Shown here: one piece after another, positions 8,836-19,367 of the stretch
How positions within the stretch are numbered: position 1 is the stretch's first letter
Layout of the letters: each line of letters opens with the position of its first letter
NCBI GenBank assembly: GCA_002085155.1
Contig: NASX01000027.1
Coordinates: 1-64,000, forward strand
DNA: 64,000 nt
From: Sorangiineae bacterium NIC37A_2
GTDB lineage: Bacteria > Myxococcota_A > Polyangia > Polyangiales > Polyangiaceae
Direction of reading: 5' to 3'
Notes under the pieces: generated by a model
Database searches by the model: none
Told to the model about the DNA's origin: nothing
Seen by the model: the letters and a program-made list of their open reading frames with translations, nothing else
Made by a program: the position numbers and the translations under genes

Positions 8836-9523
8836 GTCCCTTTTCCCTCAGGCTACGCTGATCCTCGTCGCTCTCGGCGGCTCCGTGTCCGCGTGCCGCT
8901 CGGAGTCCTCCGAGGCGACCAAAGACGCCGCGCCCATTGCCCCAAAAAGTACGCTGGACGTCGACCTCAATGACCCGAACCTCGCGTTTGTCTGGGTCGA
9001 CAAAGAGGGGAACTTTCAGACGACCACTGATCGCAACGAAATTCCCGACGGCTCGAAGGACCCTGTTAGAATTCTTGGGCTCAGCGAGGGCAACATCGAC
9101 CCGTCCCGGGTCATCGTGACGAACCTCGCAGCCGGCGGCGACAAGGCCAAGGCGCGCACCATGTCCCGCGACGAGTGGGAGAGCCAAGGCAAAGCCCTCC
9201 GCCAGGCGCGCGTCGACGCAGCCCGCCCGCGCCCCGTCCAGCGCGAAGAGGTGCAAGAGGGCGCGCTCTCAGCGATCATCTATGGCGCAAGCTGGTGCAA
9301 GCCCTGCCACATGGCTGAGGAATACCTGAAGATGAAGGGCGTCCGCGTCACGATGAAAGACATCGAGGAGGAGCCCGGCGCGAACGCTGAGATGCGTCAG
9401 AAGCTCTCGAGCGCTGGACTGAGTGGGGCGTCGATCCCGGTGTTGGACGTCGGCGGAACCATTCTTGTCGGTTTCAGCACGAGCGCGGTGGACAGAGCCC
9501 TCGAACGCGCGCTCAAAAAGTAA
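8825..9523 (+). CDS. Glutaredoxin/thioredoxin-fold lipoprotein
   Basis: 232 residues: a lipoprotein signal ending SVSAC (Cys about 24), a middle region of about 100 residues without a clear family, and a C-terminal glutaredoxin-like domain from about 148. That domain carries the redox motif WCKPC (C158, C161) and the cis-proline stretch ASIPVLDVGGTILVGF. It should act as a thiol-disulfide exchanger anchored to a membrane outside the cytoplasm. The start overlaps the pssA stop. The middle region includes NLAFVWVDKEGNFQTT, which resembles a small beta domain. The substrate is unknown. Confidence 0.88.
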   Translation: MSIKSLFPQATLILVALGGSVSACRSESSEATKDAAPIAPKSTLDVDLNDPNLAFVWVDKEGNFQTTTDRNEIPDGSKDPVRILGLSEGNIDPSRVIVTNLAAGGDKAKARTMSRDEWESQGKALRQARVDAARPRPVQREEVQEGALSAIIYGASWCKPCHMAEEYLKMKGVRVTMKDIEEEPGANAEMRQKLSSAGLSGASIPVLDVGGTILVGFSTSAVDRALERALKK

Positions 9524-9530
9524 CCCGGGC

Positions 9531-10424
9531 TCAGTCGAAGACGACCGTCTTGTTGCCGTAGGGCAAGATGCGATCGTCGAGGTGCCACCGGACCGCGCGA
9601 GCCAGCACGACCTTCTCGAGATCGCGCCCTTTGCGGACCAAGTCCAGGACCGTGTCCCTGTGGGAACAACGGACCACGTCCTGTTCGATGATGGGTCCCT
9701 CATCGAGGACCTCGGTCGCGTAGTGCGCCGTCGCCCCGATCAGCTTCACTCCGCGTTCGTGCGCCTGATGGTACGGGCGACCTCCGACGAACGCCGGCAA
9801 GAAGGAGTGGTGGATGTTGATGACGCGCTCGGCGTACTGCTTCACGAACGCGGAGGAGAGGATTTGCATGTAGCGAGCGAGCACCACGAGGTCGACCTTG
9901 AGCTCAGCGAGCAGCGCGAGCTCCTTTTCCTCGACCGCGTCCCGCGTCTCGCGCGTCTTTTTGAAGTGGTAAAAAGGGAGACCAAACTGGGCCGCGACCG
10001 GGCTCAGGGTCGTGTGGTTGCTCACGATCGCAGCGATCTCACAAGAGAGCTCGCCCGAGCGATGCCGAAGCAAGAGATCGTAGAGGCAATGGTCGTACTC
10101 GGAGACGAAAATCGCGACGCGCTTCTTGCCCTGGTCAGGGAAACACAGCCGAAGACGCATCCCGAAGCGGGAGGCGACTTCGCTGATGGCGCGCTCCAGC
10201 GTCCCCCGGTCGGTCATCAGCGTCGATGTGTCGAACACGATACGCTGAAAAAACTGACCGAGGGTACGATCGGTGTGCTGATCGGAGTCGAGGATGTTCG
10301 CGCCGTGCCCCGCGAGAAGCTGGGCCAAAGCCGCTACGATGCCCTTCGTGTCGGGACACGAGATGAGCAGCGTCGCGAGCTGATCGGCGTTCAAACCGGG
10401 GGCAGAAGGCGCGCTCTGACTCAC
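9531..10424 (-). CDS. purU: Formyltetrahydrofolate deformylase
   Basis: 297 residues. It hydrolyses 10-formyl-THF to formate and THF, balancing one-carbon units with purine synthesis. An N-terminal ACT domain ([19 protein letters not shown]) is followed by a formyltransferase domain with the catalytic region [19 protein letters not shown] and [16 protein letters not shown]. The GTG at 10424 overlaps the glyA stop by 4 bp (GTGA). That coupling decides the start over the ATG further upstream inside glyA. The stop lies 7 bp from the convergent glutaredoxin gene, leaving no room for a terminator. Confidence 0.96.
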   Translation of the reverse strand: MSQSAPSAPGLNADQLATLLISCPDTKGIVAALAQLLAGHGANILDSDQHTDRTLGQFFQRIVFDTSTLMTDRGTLERAISEVASRFGMRLRLCFPDQGKKRVAIFVSEYDHCLYDLLLRHRSGELSCEIAAIVSNHTTLSPVAAQFGLPFYHFKKTRETRDAVEEKELALLAELKVDLVVLARYMQILSSAFVKQYAERVINIHHSFLPAFVGGRPYHQAHERGVKLIGATAHYATEVLDEGPIIEQDVVRCSHRDTVLDLVRKGRDLEKVVLARAVRWHLDDRILPYGNKTVVFD

Positions 10425-11683
10425 GAAACCACAATCCCAGGAGGAGGAAACGCCGCGCAGCACTCCCGAACCTCAGCGGCCACCCGTGCCAACAGCTTCT
10501 CGTCCTCAGGAGCGCTGACCACCTCACGAACCCAGCCAGCGAGACGCTTCATCTCGCTCGGGCCAAAGCCACGGCTGGTCACGCTGCCGGTACCGATGCG
10601 GATACCGGAGGGATCGAAGGGCTTGCGCTGATCGAAGGGAACCGAGTTCGAGTTGCAAACGATGCCTGCGCGGTCGAGCGCCTGAGCGGCCACCTTGCCC
10701 GGCACGTTGTTCCGGGTCAGGTCGATGAGCACAATGTGATTGTCGGTGCCGCCGGTGACGAGCGTGAAGTCATGAGACAGGAGCTCTTCAGCCAGCGTCC
10801 GCGCGTTTTCGACCACGTTCTTGGCGTAGGTCTTGAACTCGGGCGCGAGGGCTTCCTTCGCGGCGACGGCGATAGCAGCGGTCGTGTGGTTGTGAGGGCC
10901 GCCCTGGATGCCGGGGAAGACCGCCTTATCGATAGCTTTGGCGTGCTCAGCTTTGCAGAAGATGACGCCGCCGCGAGGCCCACGGAAGGTCTTGTGTGTG
11001 GTGCTGGTGACAACATCCGCGATCCCGATCGGGCTCGGGTGGACCCCGCCGGCGATGAGGCCCGCGATGTGAGCGATGTCTGCCGCCAAGATCGCGCCGA
11101 CCTCGTCAGCGATCTCACGGAAGCGAGCGAAGTCGAGCGTGCGCGGGTAGGCGGAGTGTCCGCACCAGATCAGCTTCGGCTTGTGCTCATGAGCCAGGCG
11201 CCGAACCTCATCGAAATCGATGCGGTGGTCCTCGCGCCTCACGCCATAGCCACGGCTATTGAAGTACATGCCGCTGATGCTCACGTTCCAGCCGTGCGTG
11301 AGGTGACCGCCCGCGGGCAGCGCGAGTCCGAGCACCGGGTCGCCGGCCTTCAAGAACGCCAGATAAACAGCCAAGTTCGCGGGAGAACCGCTGTAGGGCT
11401 GGACGTTGACGTGCTCGGCTCCGAAGAGCTGCTTCATCCGGTCGATAGCGAGCGTCTCGATCGGGTCGATGAACTCCTGGCCCTGGTAGTAGCGCTTCCC
11501 CGCGTACCCCTCCGAGTACTTGTTCGTCAGAATGGACCCGGTCGCTTCAAGCACGGCGCGGGAGGCGTAGTTTTCACTCGCAATCAGGCGGATCTTGTCA
11601 AATTCGCGCCTCTCTTCGCCTTTGATGAGGTTCCAAATCTCAGGGTCGCGAGCGGCAAGCGGCGGATCGTTCAGTGTGGCCAA
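10421..11683 (-). CDS. glyA: Serine hydroxymethyltransferase
   Basis: 420 residues. The PLP enzyme interconverts serine plus THF with glycine plus methylene-THF. The PLP lysine is in [14 protein letters not shown] (about K230), and IASENYAS and the [10 protein letters not shown] substrate loop are intact. The start is a TTG preceded by AAGGGA at a good distance. No in-frame ATG occurs before the conserved N-terminal region, so the rare start codon is needed. Coupled to purU by a 4-bp overlap, it forms a one-carbon operon divergent from the large kinase gene. Confidence 0.97.
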   Translation of the reverse strand: MATLNDPPLAARDPEIWNLIKGEERREFDKIRLIASENYASRAVLEATGSILTNKYSEGYAGKRYYQGQEFIDPIETLAIDRMKQLFGAEHVNVQPYSGSPANLAVYLAFLKAGDPVLGLALPAGGHLTHGWNVSISGMYFNSRGYGVRREDHRIDFDEVRRLAHEHKPKLIWCGHSAYPRTLDFARFREIADEVGAILAADIAHIAGLIAGGVHPSPIGIADVVTSTTHKTFRGPRGGVIFCKAEHAKAIDKAVFPGIQGGPHNHTTAAIAVAAKEALAPEFKTYAKNVVENARTLAEELLSHDFTLVTGGTDNHIVLIDLTRNNVPGKVAAQALDRAGIVCNSNSVPFDQRKPFDPSGIRIGTGSVTSRGFGPSEMKRLAGWVREVVSAPEDEKLLARVAAEVRECCAAFPPPGIVVS

Positions 11684-11883
11684 GGGATTCCCTTTCGAAG
11701 GTTTCGGGTAAGCGCGGGCGGGCCGCTTTTCTCGAGCCCTGCCCTGGTGGAGCCCAGCGTGGGCAGCGCTATAGACCGGGTGCCTATCGGCCTCAACATG
11801 GCAGGAATTTCCGTTCTCGTCCTCCGAGGGTATGCTGCGACGAGCAGCGACCAGGTGGTCCGCGATGTTTTGGATGAGCCCCG

Positions 11884-14800
11884 ATGACCAGCGCTAGACA
11901 AGGAAAAGGCGTGGGCCGAGCCAAACGTTCGGAGCACCCACCGTTGAATGTCCCCCTGACCGCGGAGGATAGCGCCCCTTTTTCGGAGGCTCCGCCGCCG
12001 ATCCCGAACCATACGGAGGCCCTCGCCACCGATCTGCCTTCGGACGAGCCGACCCGGAAACGGGACTCGGACGCCGGCCCGCCGGTCCCTACCCTGGACA
12101 GCTACGCTGAACTTCTCGGGAGCGCCTCCACTGCAACGGGCCCCGACCCCAAGGGAGCCCCGACCGCTCAGGACAACCAGGTGCCCCCGGCCCCGGCCGC
12201 TCCTCTGGATGATCCCGAGCCCGATCCCCCGACCATCGCCCTGCCGAGCCCCGTCACGCGCACGAGCGCGCCTCCGTCGATCCCGAGCGCCGCGGCCTTG
12301 AGCGGAGCGCCGCCTCTCGCCGCGCGCATCCTCGAGGCCAACACGCAGGCCTTGAAGGGAGACGTGATCGCTTCGCGCTACCGCGTCGACGCGGTGCTCG
12401 GCGAAGGCGGCATGGGCATCGTCTATCGCTGCACTGACCTCACCGCGAACGAAAGCGTCGCGCTGAAGCGCGTCGTCGTGCCCGATACGGAGCACGCCGA
12501 AGAGTATGTGATGTGGTTTTACAAGGAGGCGCGCGCTCTCGCCGCCCTGGACCACTCCTGCATCGTGCGCGCTCGCGACTTCGGACGCTTGAAGGATGGC
12601 TCGCCTTTTTTGGTGATGGATATCGCCAAGGGCACGAGCCTTCACGATCTCGCGCACGCCGGGCTCAACTGGCAAAATATCTATTACATCACAGACCAGA
12701 TCTTGAGCGCGCTCGCACACGCGCACGCGCGCGGCATCGTCCACGGCGACCTCAAGCCGTCGAACGTGCTCGTCGAGGAACGGGACGGCCAGCCACCACT
12801 CGTCCACGTGCTCGACTTCGGCCTCGCCTGGCTCAAAGCCGACACCCACGACGAACGTCTCGACGGCGAAAAAGCCCCCGAGTTCAAGCCACACGCGGGC
12901 GCCGGAACCCCGGGCTACATGGCGCCGGAGCAGATCCAACATGAACAGCACCACGTCTGCGGTGCGACGGATCTCTACGCCCTCGGGTGCATTCTTTATC
13001 GCCTGATCGGGCGCACGCCTCCCTTCACCGGTAACGCGAAGGAGCTGCTCCGCAAGCACGCTTACTCGGAGGTTCCGCGCCTGGTCCCCGTCTTCGAGGC
13101 CCCACCGGGCCTGGTCGACTTCGTGATGCGCCTGCTCGAGAAGCGCCCCTGGTCCCGCTACGAGTTCGCCGCCGAGGCGCGCCGGGATTTCGCGGCCTTC
13201 GCACCGAAAAACGTCACGCGAGACGGCTTCATTCTCCCCAAGATCCGCTCCGCCCCCGTTCGGCCGCTCCCGGAAGGCCAGGGCCGCCCTGGACGCAATC
13301 CGAACCTCGACGCGGAAACGGAGCGCACCACCAGCCTCATCAGCATCCGCCAGTCTCCCCTGGTCGGCCGCGAAGACATTCGAGCTCAACTCCGGGCAAT
13401 CTGTGACGAGGTGATCCAGAGCCCCGAGCCGATGCAGCGCCTCGTCTTGCTCGTCGGCCCGGCGGGCGCGGGCAAGAGTCGTATCGCCGAGTGGCTCTGC
13501 CAAACCGTCCACGAAGAAGGGACCATGGTCCCGCTCATGGCCCGCTATCGGCCCCTGCGCGGACCTCTCGACGGCGTCGTGGGCGCGGTCACGCGTTATT
13601 ATAACTTCGAGCGCGCCGAGCGCGCCGCCATCGAGCGTTCGCTCCTGCAGCGCTGGAACATCAAGAAGGCGGACCGTGAAGGGCGCACCTGGGTCGCCGG
13701 CGCCGCCGAGTGGTTTCGGCCGAATTCCCAGGGGCCCGACGCCCCGATCGGGCCGAGCGGCGTACGCTTCGCGATCGACTCGGTCGCCACGCGCCGCACC
13801 GTATCGCGCCATGTGGTGCGCCGGGTCGGTCAAGGGCGCAAGCTGCTCTTCTGGCTCGATGATCTTCATAACGCCTCCGACAGCACGTTCGAGGGCTTCC
13901 AGCGCATGTTCATCGAGGATCGCGACCAGCCGTACATGATCGTCGGCACGGTGCGCGCCGAAGACGTGCACCTCGGGACGCCCTCCGCCGAGAGACTGAA
14001 GAAGCTGGTCGAACTGATGGGCGGAGTCGCGATCGATGTCCCCCCCCTCGAACCCGAGACCACCCGCGAGCTCTTGCGCCGCTCGCTCCCCCTCGAAGAG
14101 GACGCCATCGAGGAAGCCGCCAAGCGCAGCCGAGGTAATCCCTTGTTTGCGCTCCAGCAGCTCCACGCCTGGGCCCTCGACGGCAAGATGGTCCAAAAGG
14201 ACGGCGTCTACAGCGTTCCGCCCGACGCTTTGGCGGTACGCCCGAAGACGACGGCTGAGCTCTGGAAGGCCCGTCTCGACGCGGTTCCCGAGCGCTACAG
14301 GCTCGCCGCCTACGCCATCGCGGCCATCTCGAGCGACCTGCGCCGCGAAGTGCTCCGGCCGCTGCTCGAAGATCTCGGGCTCGCCGCCGATGAGTGCATC
14401 TTTGCGCTCCAGCGCGCAGAGGTCCTGATTCCGCGAGGCCCGGGCCGCTACTCATGGCCTCACGCTCTCTTGCAGGAGTATCTCTCCGCGGAGCTTGCTC
14501 AGAGGCCCGATCGAACACGCATCTACCGCGCCGCGGCCGACGCGCTCAAACAGCATCCTCTCGCGAACTCGCGCCGCGTCGTACGCCAGCAGGTCATGAA
14601 CCTGATCCAAGGCGGCGATCCGAACAGCGCCGCCGCGCTCCTCTTCGACTTCCTCCACGCCTCCTGGAACGGGGCGCGTGAACCGCTCTCGACCTTGAGC
14701 GATCTCGACCTCTTGCGCGGACGTTTGCACGGGGAAATGCGGGCGCACCAAGATCGCTGGCGCTCTGAAGCCCTGCGCCATGTCGGTCGCACCACCGAGG

Positions 14801-15825
14801 CCCGCGACTACGCGGAGAGGGCGCGCGCGACGTTCCGCGAGCTCTCTCTCCCGATCGACGAAGCGCACGCGATGCGCCTGCTCGGGCACATCTTCGCCGA
14901 GCTCGGAAACCTGAGCGAAGGCAAGAAGCTCGCGGAAGCGGCCCTCGAGACCTTCAAAGGCGTCGGAGACATTCTGGGTCAAGCCCAAGCCGAATCGGTG
15001 CTCGGCGAGATCGACTACCTGCTCGGAGATCCCGAGAGCGCCCGCGCCTACGTCCTCTCGAGTGAACAACACTTCGCCGAGAGCGATCAGCCGCTCGGAC
15101 GTGGCCTCTGCCTGTTGCTCTCGAGCTGGATCGAGCACAGCGAGGGCGCCGTCGACAAATCGCGGCGGATGGCGCTCCGCGCCCGCAGCGAGTTCGAACG
15201 CATCGGCTACCGGCTCGGCACCGCGCAGGCGGACGCGTCTCTCGCCCACGTCGAGCACCGCCTACAGAACTTCCATTCCGCGACCCGCGGCGCCGAAGAA
15301 GCGCTCGCCGCCTTCGAGTCCCTCCGCACTCCCCGCGGCCAGGCTGCTTGTCGTCGTCTGCTCGCGATGATCGCGATCGACACCGATGAGGCGGACGAGG
15401 CGGAGCGCCATGTCGAATGGGCCGCGAAGATCTATAGCGATATGGGAGATCCGTGGGGCGTGGTCGAGTCGAAGGTGCTCGAAGCTCAGGTCGCCCTCTT
15501 GCGGCGCGACTTCGAGCTCGCCGAATCGAAGCTCGCCGAAGCCAGCACTCTGGTGGTCGAAGAGCCCGAGCCCTACCAACACCGCCTCCTCACCGAAGCC
15601 TGGTGTCTCCGCGAGAGAGGCGCCCCCGACCTCGGCTCCGCTCGCATCCGCGAGGCGATGCATCGCTTCCCGAACCGCCGCCAGATCGGAGACCACACCT
15701 TGCACCTGCTCGCCCGTCTGAGCCGGTACCGGTGGCCGGAGAGCACGGTGACCCTGATCGCCGAGTGGCGGGCGGAGCTCGTCCAGCTCGCGCGCCTCAC
15801 CGCGGCGGACGAGCGCTCACCGTAG
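11884..15825 (+). CDS. Ser/Thr protein kinase fused to AAA ATPase and TPR repeats
   Basis: 1313 residues. A Pro-rich N-terminal region of about 160 residues is followed by a Hanks-type kinase domain at about 165-435, with glycine loop [13 protein letters not shown] lysine, HGDLKPSN catalytic loop (D289), DFG and GYMAPEQ. The arginine of HRD is replaced by glycine, so activation-loop control is likely reduced while the catalytic Asp remains. Next is an AAA_16/STAND-like ATPase (Walker [10 protein letters not shown]531; Walker B-like LLFWLDDLH). From about 920 to the end are TPR-like helical repeats. This architecture is typical of myxobacterial signalling kinases. It is divergent from glyA, with hemL 42 bp downstream. 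The signal and substrates are unknown. Confidence 0.93.
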   Translation: MTSARQGKGVGRAKRSEHPPLNVPLTAEDSAPFSEAPPPIPNHTEALATDLPSDEPTRKRDSDAGPPVPTLDSYAELLGSASTATGPDPKGAPTAQDNQVPPAPAAPLDDPEPDPPTIALPSPVTRTSAPPSIPSAAALSGAPPLAARILEANTQALKGDVIASRYRVDAVLGEGGMGIVYRCTDLTANESVALKRVVVPDTEHAEEYVMWFYKEARALAALDHSCIVRARDFGRLKDGSPFLVMDIAKGTSLHDLAHAGLNWQNIYYITDQILSALAHAHARGIVHGDLKPSNVLVEERDGQPPLVHVLDFGLAWLKADTHDERLDGEKAPEFKPHAGAGTPGYMAPEQIQHEQHHVCGATDLYALGCILYRLIGRTPPFTGNAKELLRKHAYSEVPRLVPVFEAPPGLVDFVMRLLEKRPWSRYEFAAEARRDFAAFAPKNVTRDGFILPKIRSAPVRPLPEGQGRPGRNPNLDAETERTTSLISIRQSPLVGREDIRAQLRAICDEVIQSPEPMQRLVLLVGPAGAGKSRIAEWLCQTVHEEGTMVPLMARYRPLRGPLDGVVGAVTRYYNFERAERAAIERSLLQRWNIKKADREGRTWVAGAAEWFRPNSQGPDAPIGPSGVRFAIDSVATRRTVSRHVVRRVGQGRKLLFWLDDLHNASDSTFEGFQRMFIEDRDQPYMIVGTVRAEDVHLGTPSAERLKKLVELMGGVAIDVPPLEPETTRELLRRSLPLEEDAIEEAAKRSRGNPLFALQQLHAWALDGKMVQKDGVYSVPPDALAVRPKTTAELWKARLDAVPERYRLAAYAIAAISSDLRREVLRPLLEDLGLAADECIFALQRAEVLIPRGPGRYSWPHALLQEYLSAELAQRPDRTRIYRAAADALKQHPLANSRRVVRQQVMNLIQGGDPNSAAALLFDFLHASWNGAREPLSTLSDLDLLRGRLHGEMRAHQDRWRSEALRHVGRTTEARDYAERARATFRELSLPIDEAHAMRLLGHIFAELGNLSEGKKLAEAALETFKGVGDILGQAQAESVLGEIDYLLGDPESARAYVLSSEQHFAESDQPLGRGLCLLLSSWIEHSEGAVDKSRRMALRARSEFERIGYRLGTAQADASLAHVEHRLQNFHSATRGAEEALAAFESLRTPRGQAACRRLLAMIAIDTDEADEAERHVEWAAKIYSDMGDPWGVVESKVLEAQVALLRRDFELAESKLAEASTLVVEEPEPYQHRLLTEAWCLRERGAPDLGSARIREAMHRFPNRRQIGDHTLHLLARLSRYRWPESTVTLIAEWRAELVQLARLTAADERSP

Positions 15826-15867
15826 CCGCGTTTCTGGGGACAGTTTTTGGTGTAGAAGCCTCCCCAA

Positions 15868-17139
15868 ATGAGCAAGAGCCCGATCCAAGAGCGCGCCGAA
15901 CGAGTCCTGGTCGGTGGGGTCAACAGCCCCGTCCGCGCCTACCGCGCCGTCGGTGGAGATCCTCCTTTCATCCGGAGCGCCTCGGGGGCGCGGGTGACGG
16001 ACGAAGACGGTAAGACCTATATCGACTACGTCGGGAGCTGGGGGCCGGCCATTTTGGGACACGCGGAGCCAAGAGTCTTGGATGCTGTGCGTGAGGCGCT
16101 CGGGCGTGGGCTGTCCTTCGGAGCGCCGACGCTCGGGGAGGTCGAGCTCGCCGAAGAGGTCACGCGCCGCGTGCCCTCGATGGAGATGGTGCGGTTCGTC
16201 TCGAGCGGAACCGAGGCTACGATGAGCGCTCTTCGCCTCGCCCGAGGGTTCACTGGTCGTCCTGTGATCGTGAAGTTTGCGGGCGGCTACCACGGGCACT
16301 CCGACTGTCTCTTGGTGCAAGCCGGAAGCGGTGCCGCGACCTTCGGTCATCCGGACTCGGACGGCGTGCCTGCCGAAATCGTCAAGCACACGGTGAGCGC
16401 TCCTTATAACGACGCCAAGGCGCTCCGTGCGCTCTTTGCGAGTCACGGTCACGAGATCGCCGCCGTCATCGTCGAGCCCGTCGCTGGCAATATGGGCTGT
16501 GTGCCGCCGGAGCCGGGGTTCCTCGAGGCCATCGTCGAGCTCTGCCAGGAGCACGGCGCCCTCTCGATCTTCGACGAGGTCATGACGGGCTTCCGTGTCG
16601 CCCCGGGAGGCGCTCAGGAGCGCTACGGCCTCCGTCCCGATCTGACTTGCCTCGGAAAAATCTTGGGCGGTGGAATGCCGATGGCAGCGTACGGCGGACG
16701 GCGCGATGTGATGCAAAAGTTAGCTCCGCTCGGCCCCGTCTATCAGGCGGGCACCTTGAGCGGGAACCCACTGAGCGTAGCGGCCGCCATGGCCACCCTC
16801 CGCGGCATCACGAAGGAGACCTACGAGCACCTCGAGACCCAAGGACAGGCGCTCGAAGCTGGGCTCGTACAGGCCCTCCGCGACGCAAAGGTCCGAGGAG
16901 TGGTGCAGCGAGTCGGCTCGATGATCACGCTCTTCTTCACCGAGCAAAGGATCACAAGCTGGGAGGACGCCAAGAAGGCCGACACCCAGAAGTTCGCTCA
17001 GTTCCACCGCGGGCTTCGCGCCGAGGGCATCTACTGGCCCCCGTCCCAGTTCGAAGCGGCGTTTTTGAGCGCTTGCCACGGCCCCGCCGAAATCGAGGCC
17101 ACCATCACCGCAGCGCGAACCGCTCTCGGGGCCCCGTAA
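15868..17139 (+). CDS. hemL: Glutamate-1-semialdehyde 2,1-aminomutase
   Basis: 423 residues. The PLP enzyme converts glutamate-1-semialdehyde to 5-aminolevulinate, the step after HemA. It begins with VLVGGVNSPVRAYRAVGG, and the PLP lysine is K264 in LGKILGGGMPMAAYGG. FDEVMTGFRVAPGGAQ is also typical, and length is normal. The ATG at 15868 is used. It may be cotranscribed with the kinase upstream (42 bp gap). With hemA and hemC on the other strand, most of the early tetrapyrrole pathway is within 16 kb. HemB and hemD are not in the window. Confidence 0.98.
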   Translation: MSKSPIQERAERVLVGGVNSPVRAYRAVGGDPPFIRSASGARVTDEDGKTYIDYVGSWGPAILGHAEPRVLDAVREALGRGLSFGAPTLGEVELAEEVTRRVPSMEMVRFVSSGTEATMSALRLARGFTGRPVIVKFAGGYHGHSDCLLVQAGSGAATFGHPDSDGVPAEIVKHTVSAPYNDAKALRALFASHGHEIAAVIVEPVAGNMGCVPPEPGFLEAIVELCQEHGALSIFDEVMTGFRVAPGGAQERYGLRPDLTCLGKILGGGMPMAAYGGRRDVMQKLAPLGPVYQAGTLSGNPLSVAAAMATLRGITKETYEHLETQGQALEAGLVQALRDAKVRGVVQRVGSMITLFFTEQRITSWEDAKKADTQKFAQFHRGLRAEGIYWPPSQFEAAFLSACHGPAEIEATITAARTALGAP

Positions 17140-17198
17140 GGGAAGATTTTCAGGAAACCCTCCGTACCCTCTCGAATACCCTCAATTCTTCTCTCGTT

Positions 17199-18410
17199 AT
17201 GAAAACATCCCGCCTGGCCCCCGGCGTTCTTCTGGTGTCGGCCTTCACACTCGAGGCCTGTTCTTTTAGCGCCAGCACCGGCGCCTCTTCTTCAGGCTCC
17301 GCCTCGGCCAGCTCCAAAGAGGGCGTCAAGAGTGAGTTCAAGACGAGCTCCCATTTCCAGTCCGCGCCCCGCGCGAGCGGCGTAGGCCGGGCGACGAAGA
17401 GCTCGGACTTTCAAGGCAAGAGCCTGGTGAAGGTGGGGGGGAAGTTCTCGCTCACGGGGTCTTTGGCGGGCTCAGCTTCCGGCAAGGCCAGCGGCTCCGC
17501 TTCCGGCAAAGCGAGCGGCTCCGGATCTCTCAGCGGCAGCGGAAGCACCAAGAGCTCGGGCGGGAACAAGGCGAGCGCCGGTGAATCGAAGCCGAAGCAG
17601 AAAGAGCCCGTCGTCGAGGCACCGAAGACCGAGAAGTCGAAGACGGAAAAGGCTGAGACCGAGAAGCCGAAGACCGAAAAGCCCAAGGCCGAACCCAAGC
17701 CCGAAAAGCCCAAGCCCGACACGCCGAAAACTGAGACCGAGAAGCCGAAGACCGAAAAGCCCAAGGCCGAACCCAAGCCCGAAAAGCCCAAGCCCGAGCC
17801 CAAGCCCGAAAAGCCCAAGCCCGAGCCCGAGCCGACTGTCGAAGAGACTCCCGAGCCCGAACCACCGGTCGACGAACCACCGGTCGACGACCCCAGCGAG
17901 ATCGAGCCGATCGAGCCGCCCGAAGAACCCCCGCCCAATGTGTTCGGTTATGCGGAGCCGGTTCGCGGCTGCTTCGAAGGAATCGTCTACCCGATCCGGC
18001 CGAACTCCCAGCGCCTTCCAACTGATTTTGGAAAACTCTCGCCGATCAGCGTCGTCTACGCTTGTGAATGGGACATTCCCGCCCGCGACTGGGGCCAAGG
18101 CTTCCCCGGTGTCGAAGACAAGTTCGAGTGGTTTGCGATCCGTTATTCAGGGTCGTTCAACGTCAGCCAAGGCGGCCGATGGAAGTTCCGCATCTCGAGC
18201 GACGACGGGGCCAAACTCTACATTGACGGGAAACTCGTCCTCGAAAACGACGGGGTCCACGCCCCCCGCGTCAGAAGTGCAACGGTCGAGCTCAGCCCCG
18301 GCGACCACGACATGGTTCTCGAGTATTTCCAGGGACCTCGCTACTTCATCAACCTCCAGCTCTACGCCACCCCGCCCGGCGGCGACGAGGGGATCTTCTC
18401 GGTCCGATAA
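17199..18410 (+). CDS. PA14-domain lipoprotein with Lys/Pro/Glu repeats
   Basis: 403 residues. A signal ending TLEAC gives a lipidated Cys at about 21. Next come a Ser/Gly/Ala-rich linker and a long charged repeat region (about 130-240) built from EKPKTEKPK and EPKPEKPKP units, then a PA14 beta-barrel domain at about 250-400 (GGRWKFRISSDDGAKLYIDGKLVLEN, split here as GGRWKFRISSDDGAKLY and IDGKLVLEN). PA14 domains often bind carbohydrate. The repeats probably form an extended, wall-spanning stalk that holds the domain away from the membrane. The ATG at 17199 is chosen because it starts the signal peptide; the open frame further upstream lies inside hemL. Confidence 0.85.
   Translation: MKTSRLAPGVLLVSAFTLEACSFSASTGASSSGSASASSKEGVKSEFKTSSHFQSAPRASGVGRATKSSDFQGKSLVKVGGKFSLTGSLAGSASGKASGSASGKASGSGSLSGSGSTKSSGGNKASAGESKPKQKEPVVEAPKTEKSKTEKAETEKPKTEKPKAEPKPEKPKPDTPKTETEKPKTEKPKAEPKPEKPKPEPKPEKPKPEPEPTVEETPEPEPPVDEPPVDDPSEIEPIEPPEEPPPNVFGYAEPVRGCFEGIVYPIRPNSQRLPTDFGKLSPISVVYACEWDIPARDWGQGFPGVEDKFEWFAIRYSGSFNVSQGGRWKFRISSDDGAKLYIDGKLVLENDGVHAPRVRSATVELSPGDHDMVLEYFQGPRYFINLQLYATPPGGDEGIFSVR
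17653..17797 (+). repeat. In-gene direct repeat, 67 bp with 78-bp period
   Basis: Two identical 67-bp copies (17653-17719 and 17731-17797) inside the PA14 lipoprotein gene encode the Lys/Pro/Glu/Thr stalk, with shorter partial copies to either side. Perfect identity suggests recent duplication or slippage, so stalk length may vary between strains. Confidence 0.85.
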
Positions 18411-18464
18411 AAACAGCCGGGGCCGCCTTTTCCTTTCGCCCTTCATCTGGGAGTCTCAAGAGGC

Positions 18465-19319
18465 ATGAGCTTCGAACACGAGTCCGACGATCACGCCATC
18501 CGCGCCATCACCGATGACGCCTCGTTCCGCGTGATCGTCGCGCGCACCACCAAGACCGTTCAGGGCATCTTAAAGGCCCAAGAAGCACCAGCGTCGGTCG
18601 CGAGTAGCCTCGGTGACCTCCTGACTGCAACGGTCCTGTTCCGAGAGACCATGTCTCCAGGCCTTCGCGTCCAAGGTATCTTGAGTACCCAGGGCGGCGG
18701 AGCTTCGCTCGTCGCTGACTCGGCGCCCGAGGGGCGCACCCGCGGGCTCATCCAGAATCGCGCCGCGCTCGCCTCGACCGGGCCCTTCGACACGCTGCGC
18801 ATGATGAGAACGCTGCACAACGGCTCCATCAATCAGGGCACCGTGCACATCGACGCCGGTGGCTCCACGACCCAGGCCATGATGGCCTACATGCAGAACT
18901 CCGAGCAGGTCGACACCATGCTCGCCGTGGGCACCCGCATCACGGGAGACTCAGTCGTGGCCGGCGGTTACATGGTTCAGCTTCTGCCCGAGGTGGGCAA
19001 AGCACCGCTCGCTGTGATGGCGGAGCGGCTTGAGGATTTTCGAACCATCGATCATCTGCTCACCCCAGGTTTTTCACCGGAGGAACTGCTAAACGAGCTC
19101 CTTTACCGGATGCCTCACACGCGGCTTGAAACGACGCCGATTGCTTTTGAATGTTGGTGCAGTGAGAGCCGCGTGCTCGGCGCATTGGCGACGCTGCCCC
19201 GGGAAGAAATCCAGTCGATGATCGACGATGGACAAGTCCTCGAGATCGGCTGCGACTACTGTCGTAAAGAGTACCGGGTTCAGCCGACGACCCTCGTCGG
19301 ACTCATCCAGCAGAGCTGA
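18465..19319 (+). CDS. hslO: Redox-regulated chaperone Hsp33
   Basis: 284 residues. A cytosolic holdase switched on by oxidation. The zinc-binding cysteines of the C-terminal redox switch are all present as CWC (C230, C232) and CDYC (C263, C266). The N-terminal region has the family stretches around GGASLVADSAPEG and QVDTMLAVGTRI. The start is the ATG after AGAGGC. It converges on the AmpG-like transporter with a small hairpin between them. Confidence 0.95.
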   Translation: MSFEHESDDHAIRAITDDASFRVIVARTTKTVQGILKAQEAPASVASSLGDLLTATVLFRETMSPGLRVQGILSTQGGGASLVADSAPEGRTRGLIQNRAALASTGPFDTLRMMRTLHNGSINQGTVHIDAGGSTTQAMMAYMQNSEQVDTMLAVGTRITGDSVVAGGYMVQLLPEVGKAPLAVMAERLEDFRTIDHLLTPGFSPEELLNELLYRMPHTRLETTPIAFECWCSESRVLGALATLPREEIQSMIDDGQVLEIGCDYCRKEYRVQPTTLVGLIQQS

Positions 19320-19347
19320 GTCGGTTCCAACTTGCCCCTTCGACCCG

Positions 19348-19367
19348 CGCAGCGTCACGACGCTGCG
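19348..19367. terminator. Hairpin between hslO and the transporter gene
   Basis: An 8-bp stem (CGCAGCGT / ACGCTGCG, 4-nt loop) in the 48-bp convergent gap, ending at the transporter stop codon. No T-tract is present. A terminator role is inferred. Confidence 0.4.

Noticed and set aside
11684-11883. Glycine riboswitch before glyA
   Set aside because: No tandem aptamer pattern could be seen in the 200-bp divergent region.
11671-14196. 841-codon open frame antisense to the kinase gene
   Set aside because: Shadow of a clearly conserved kinase-ATPase gene; low-complexity, non-family product.
17411-17938. Gly/Ser-rich minus-strand protein
   Set aside because: Pure complement of the Lys/Pro/Glu repeats of the PA14 lipoprotein gene.
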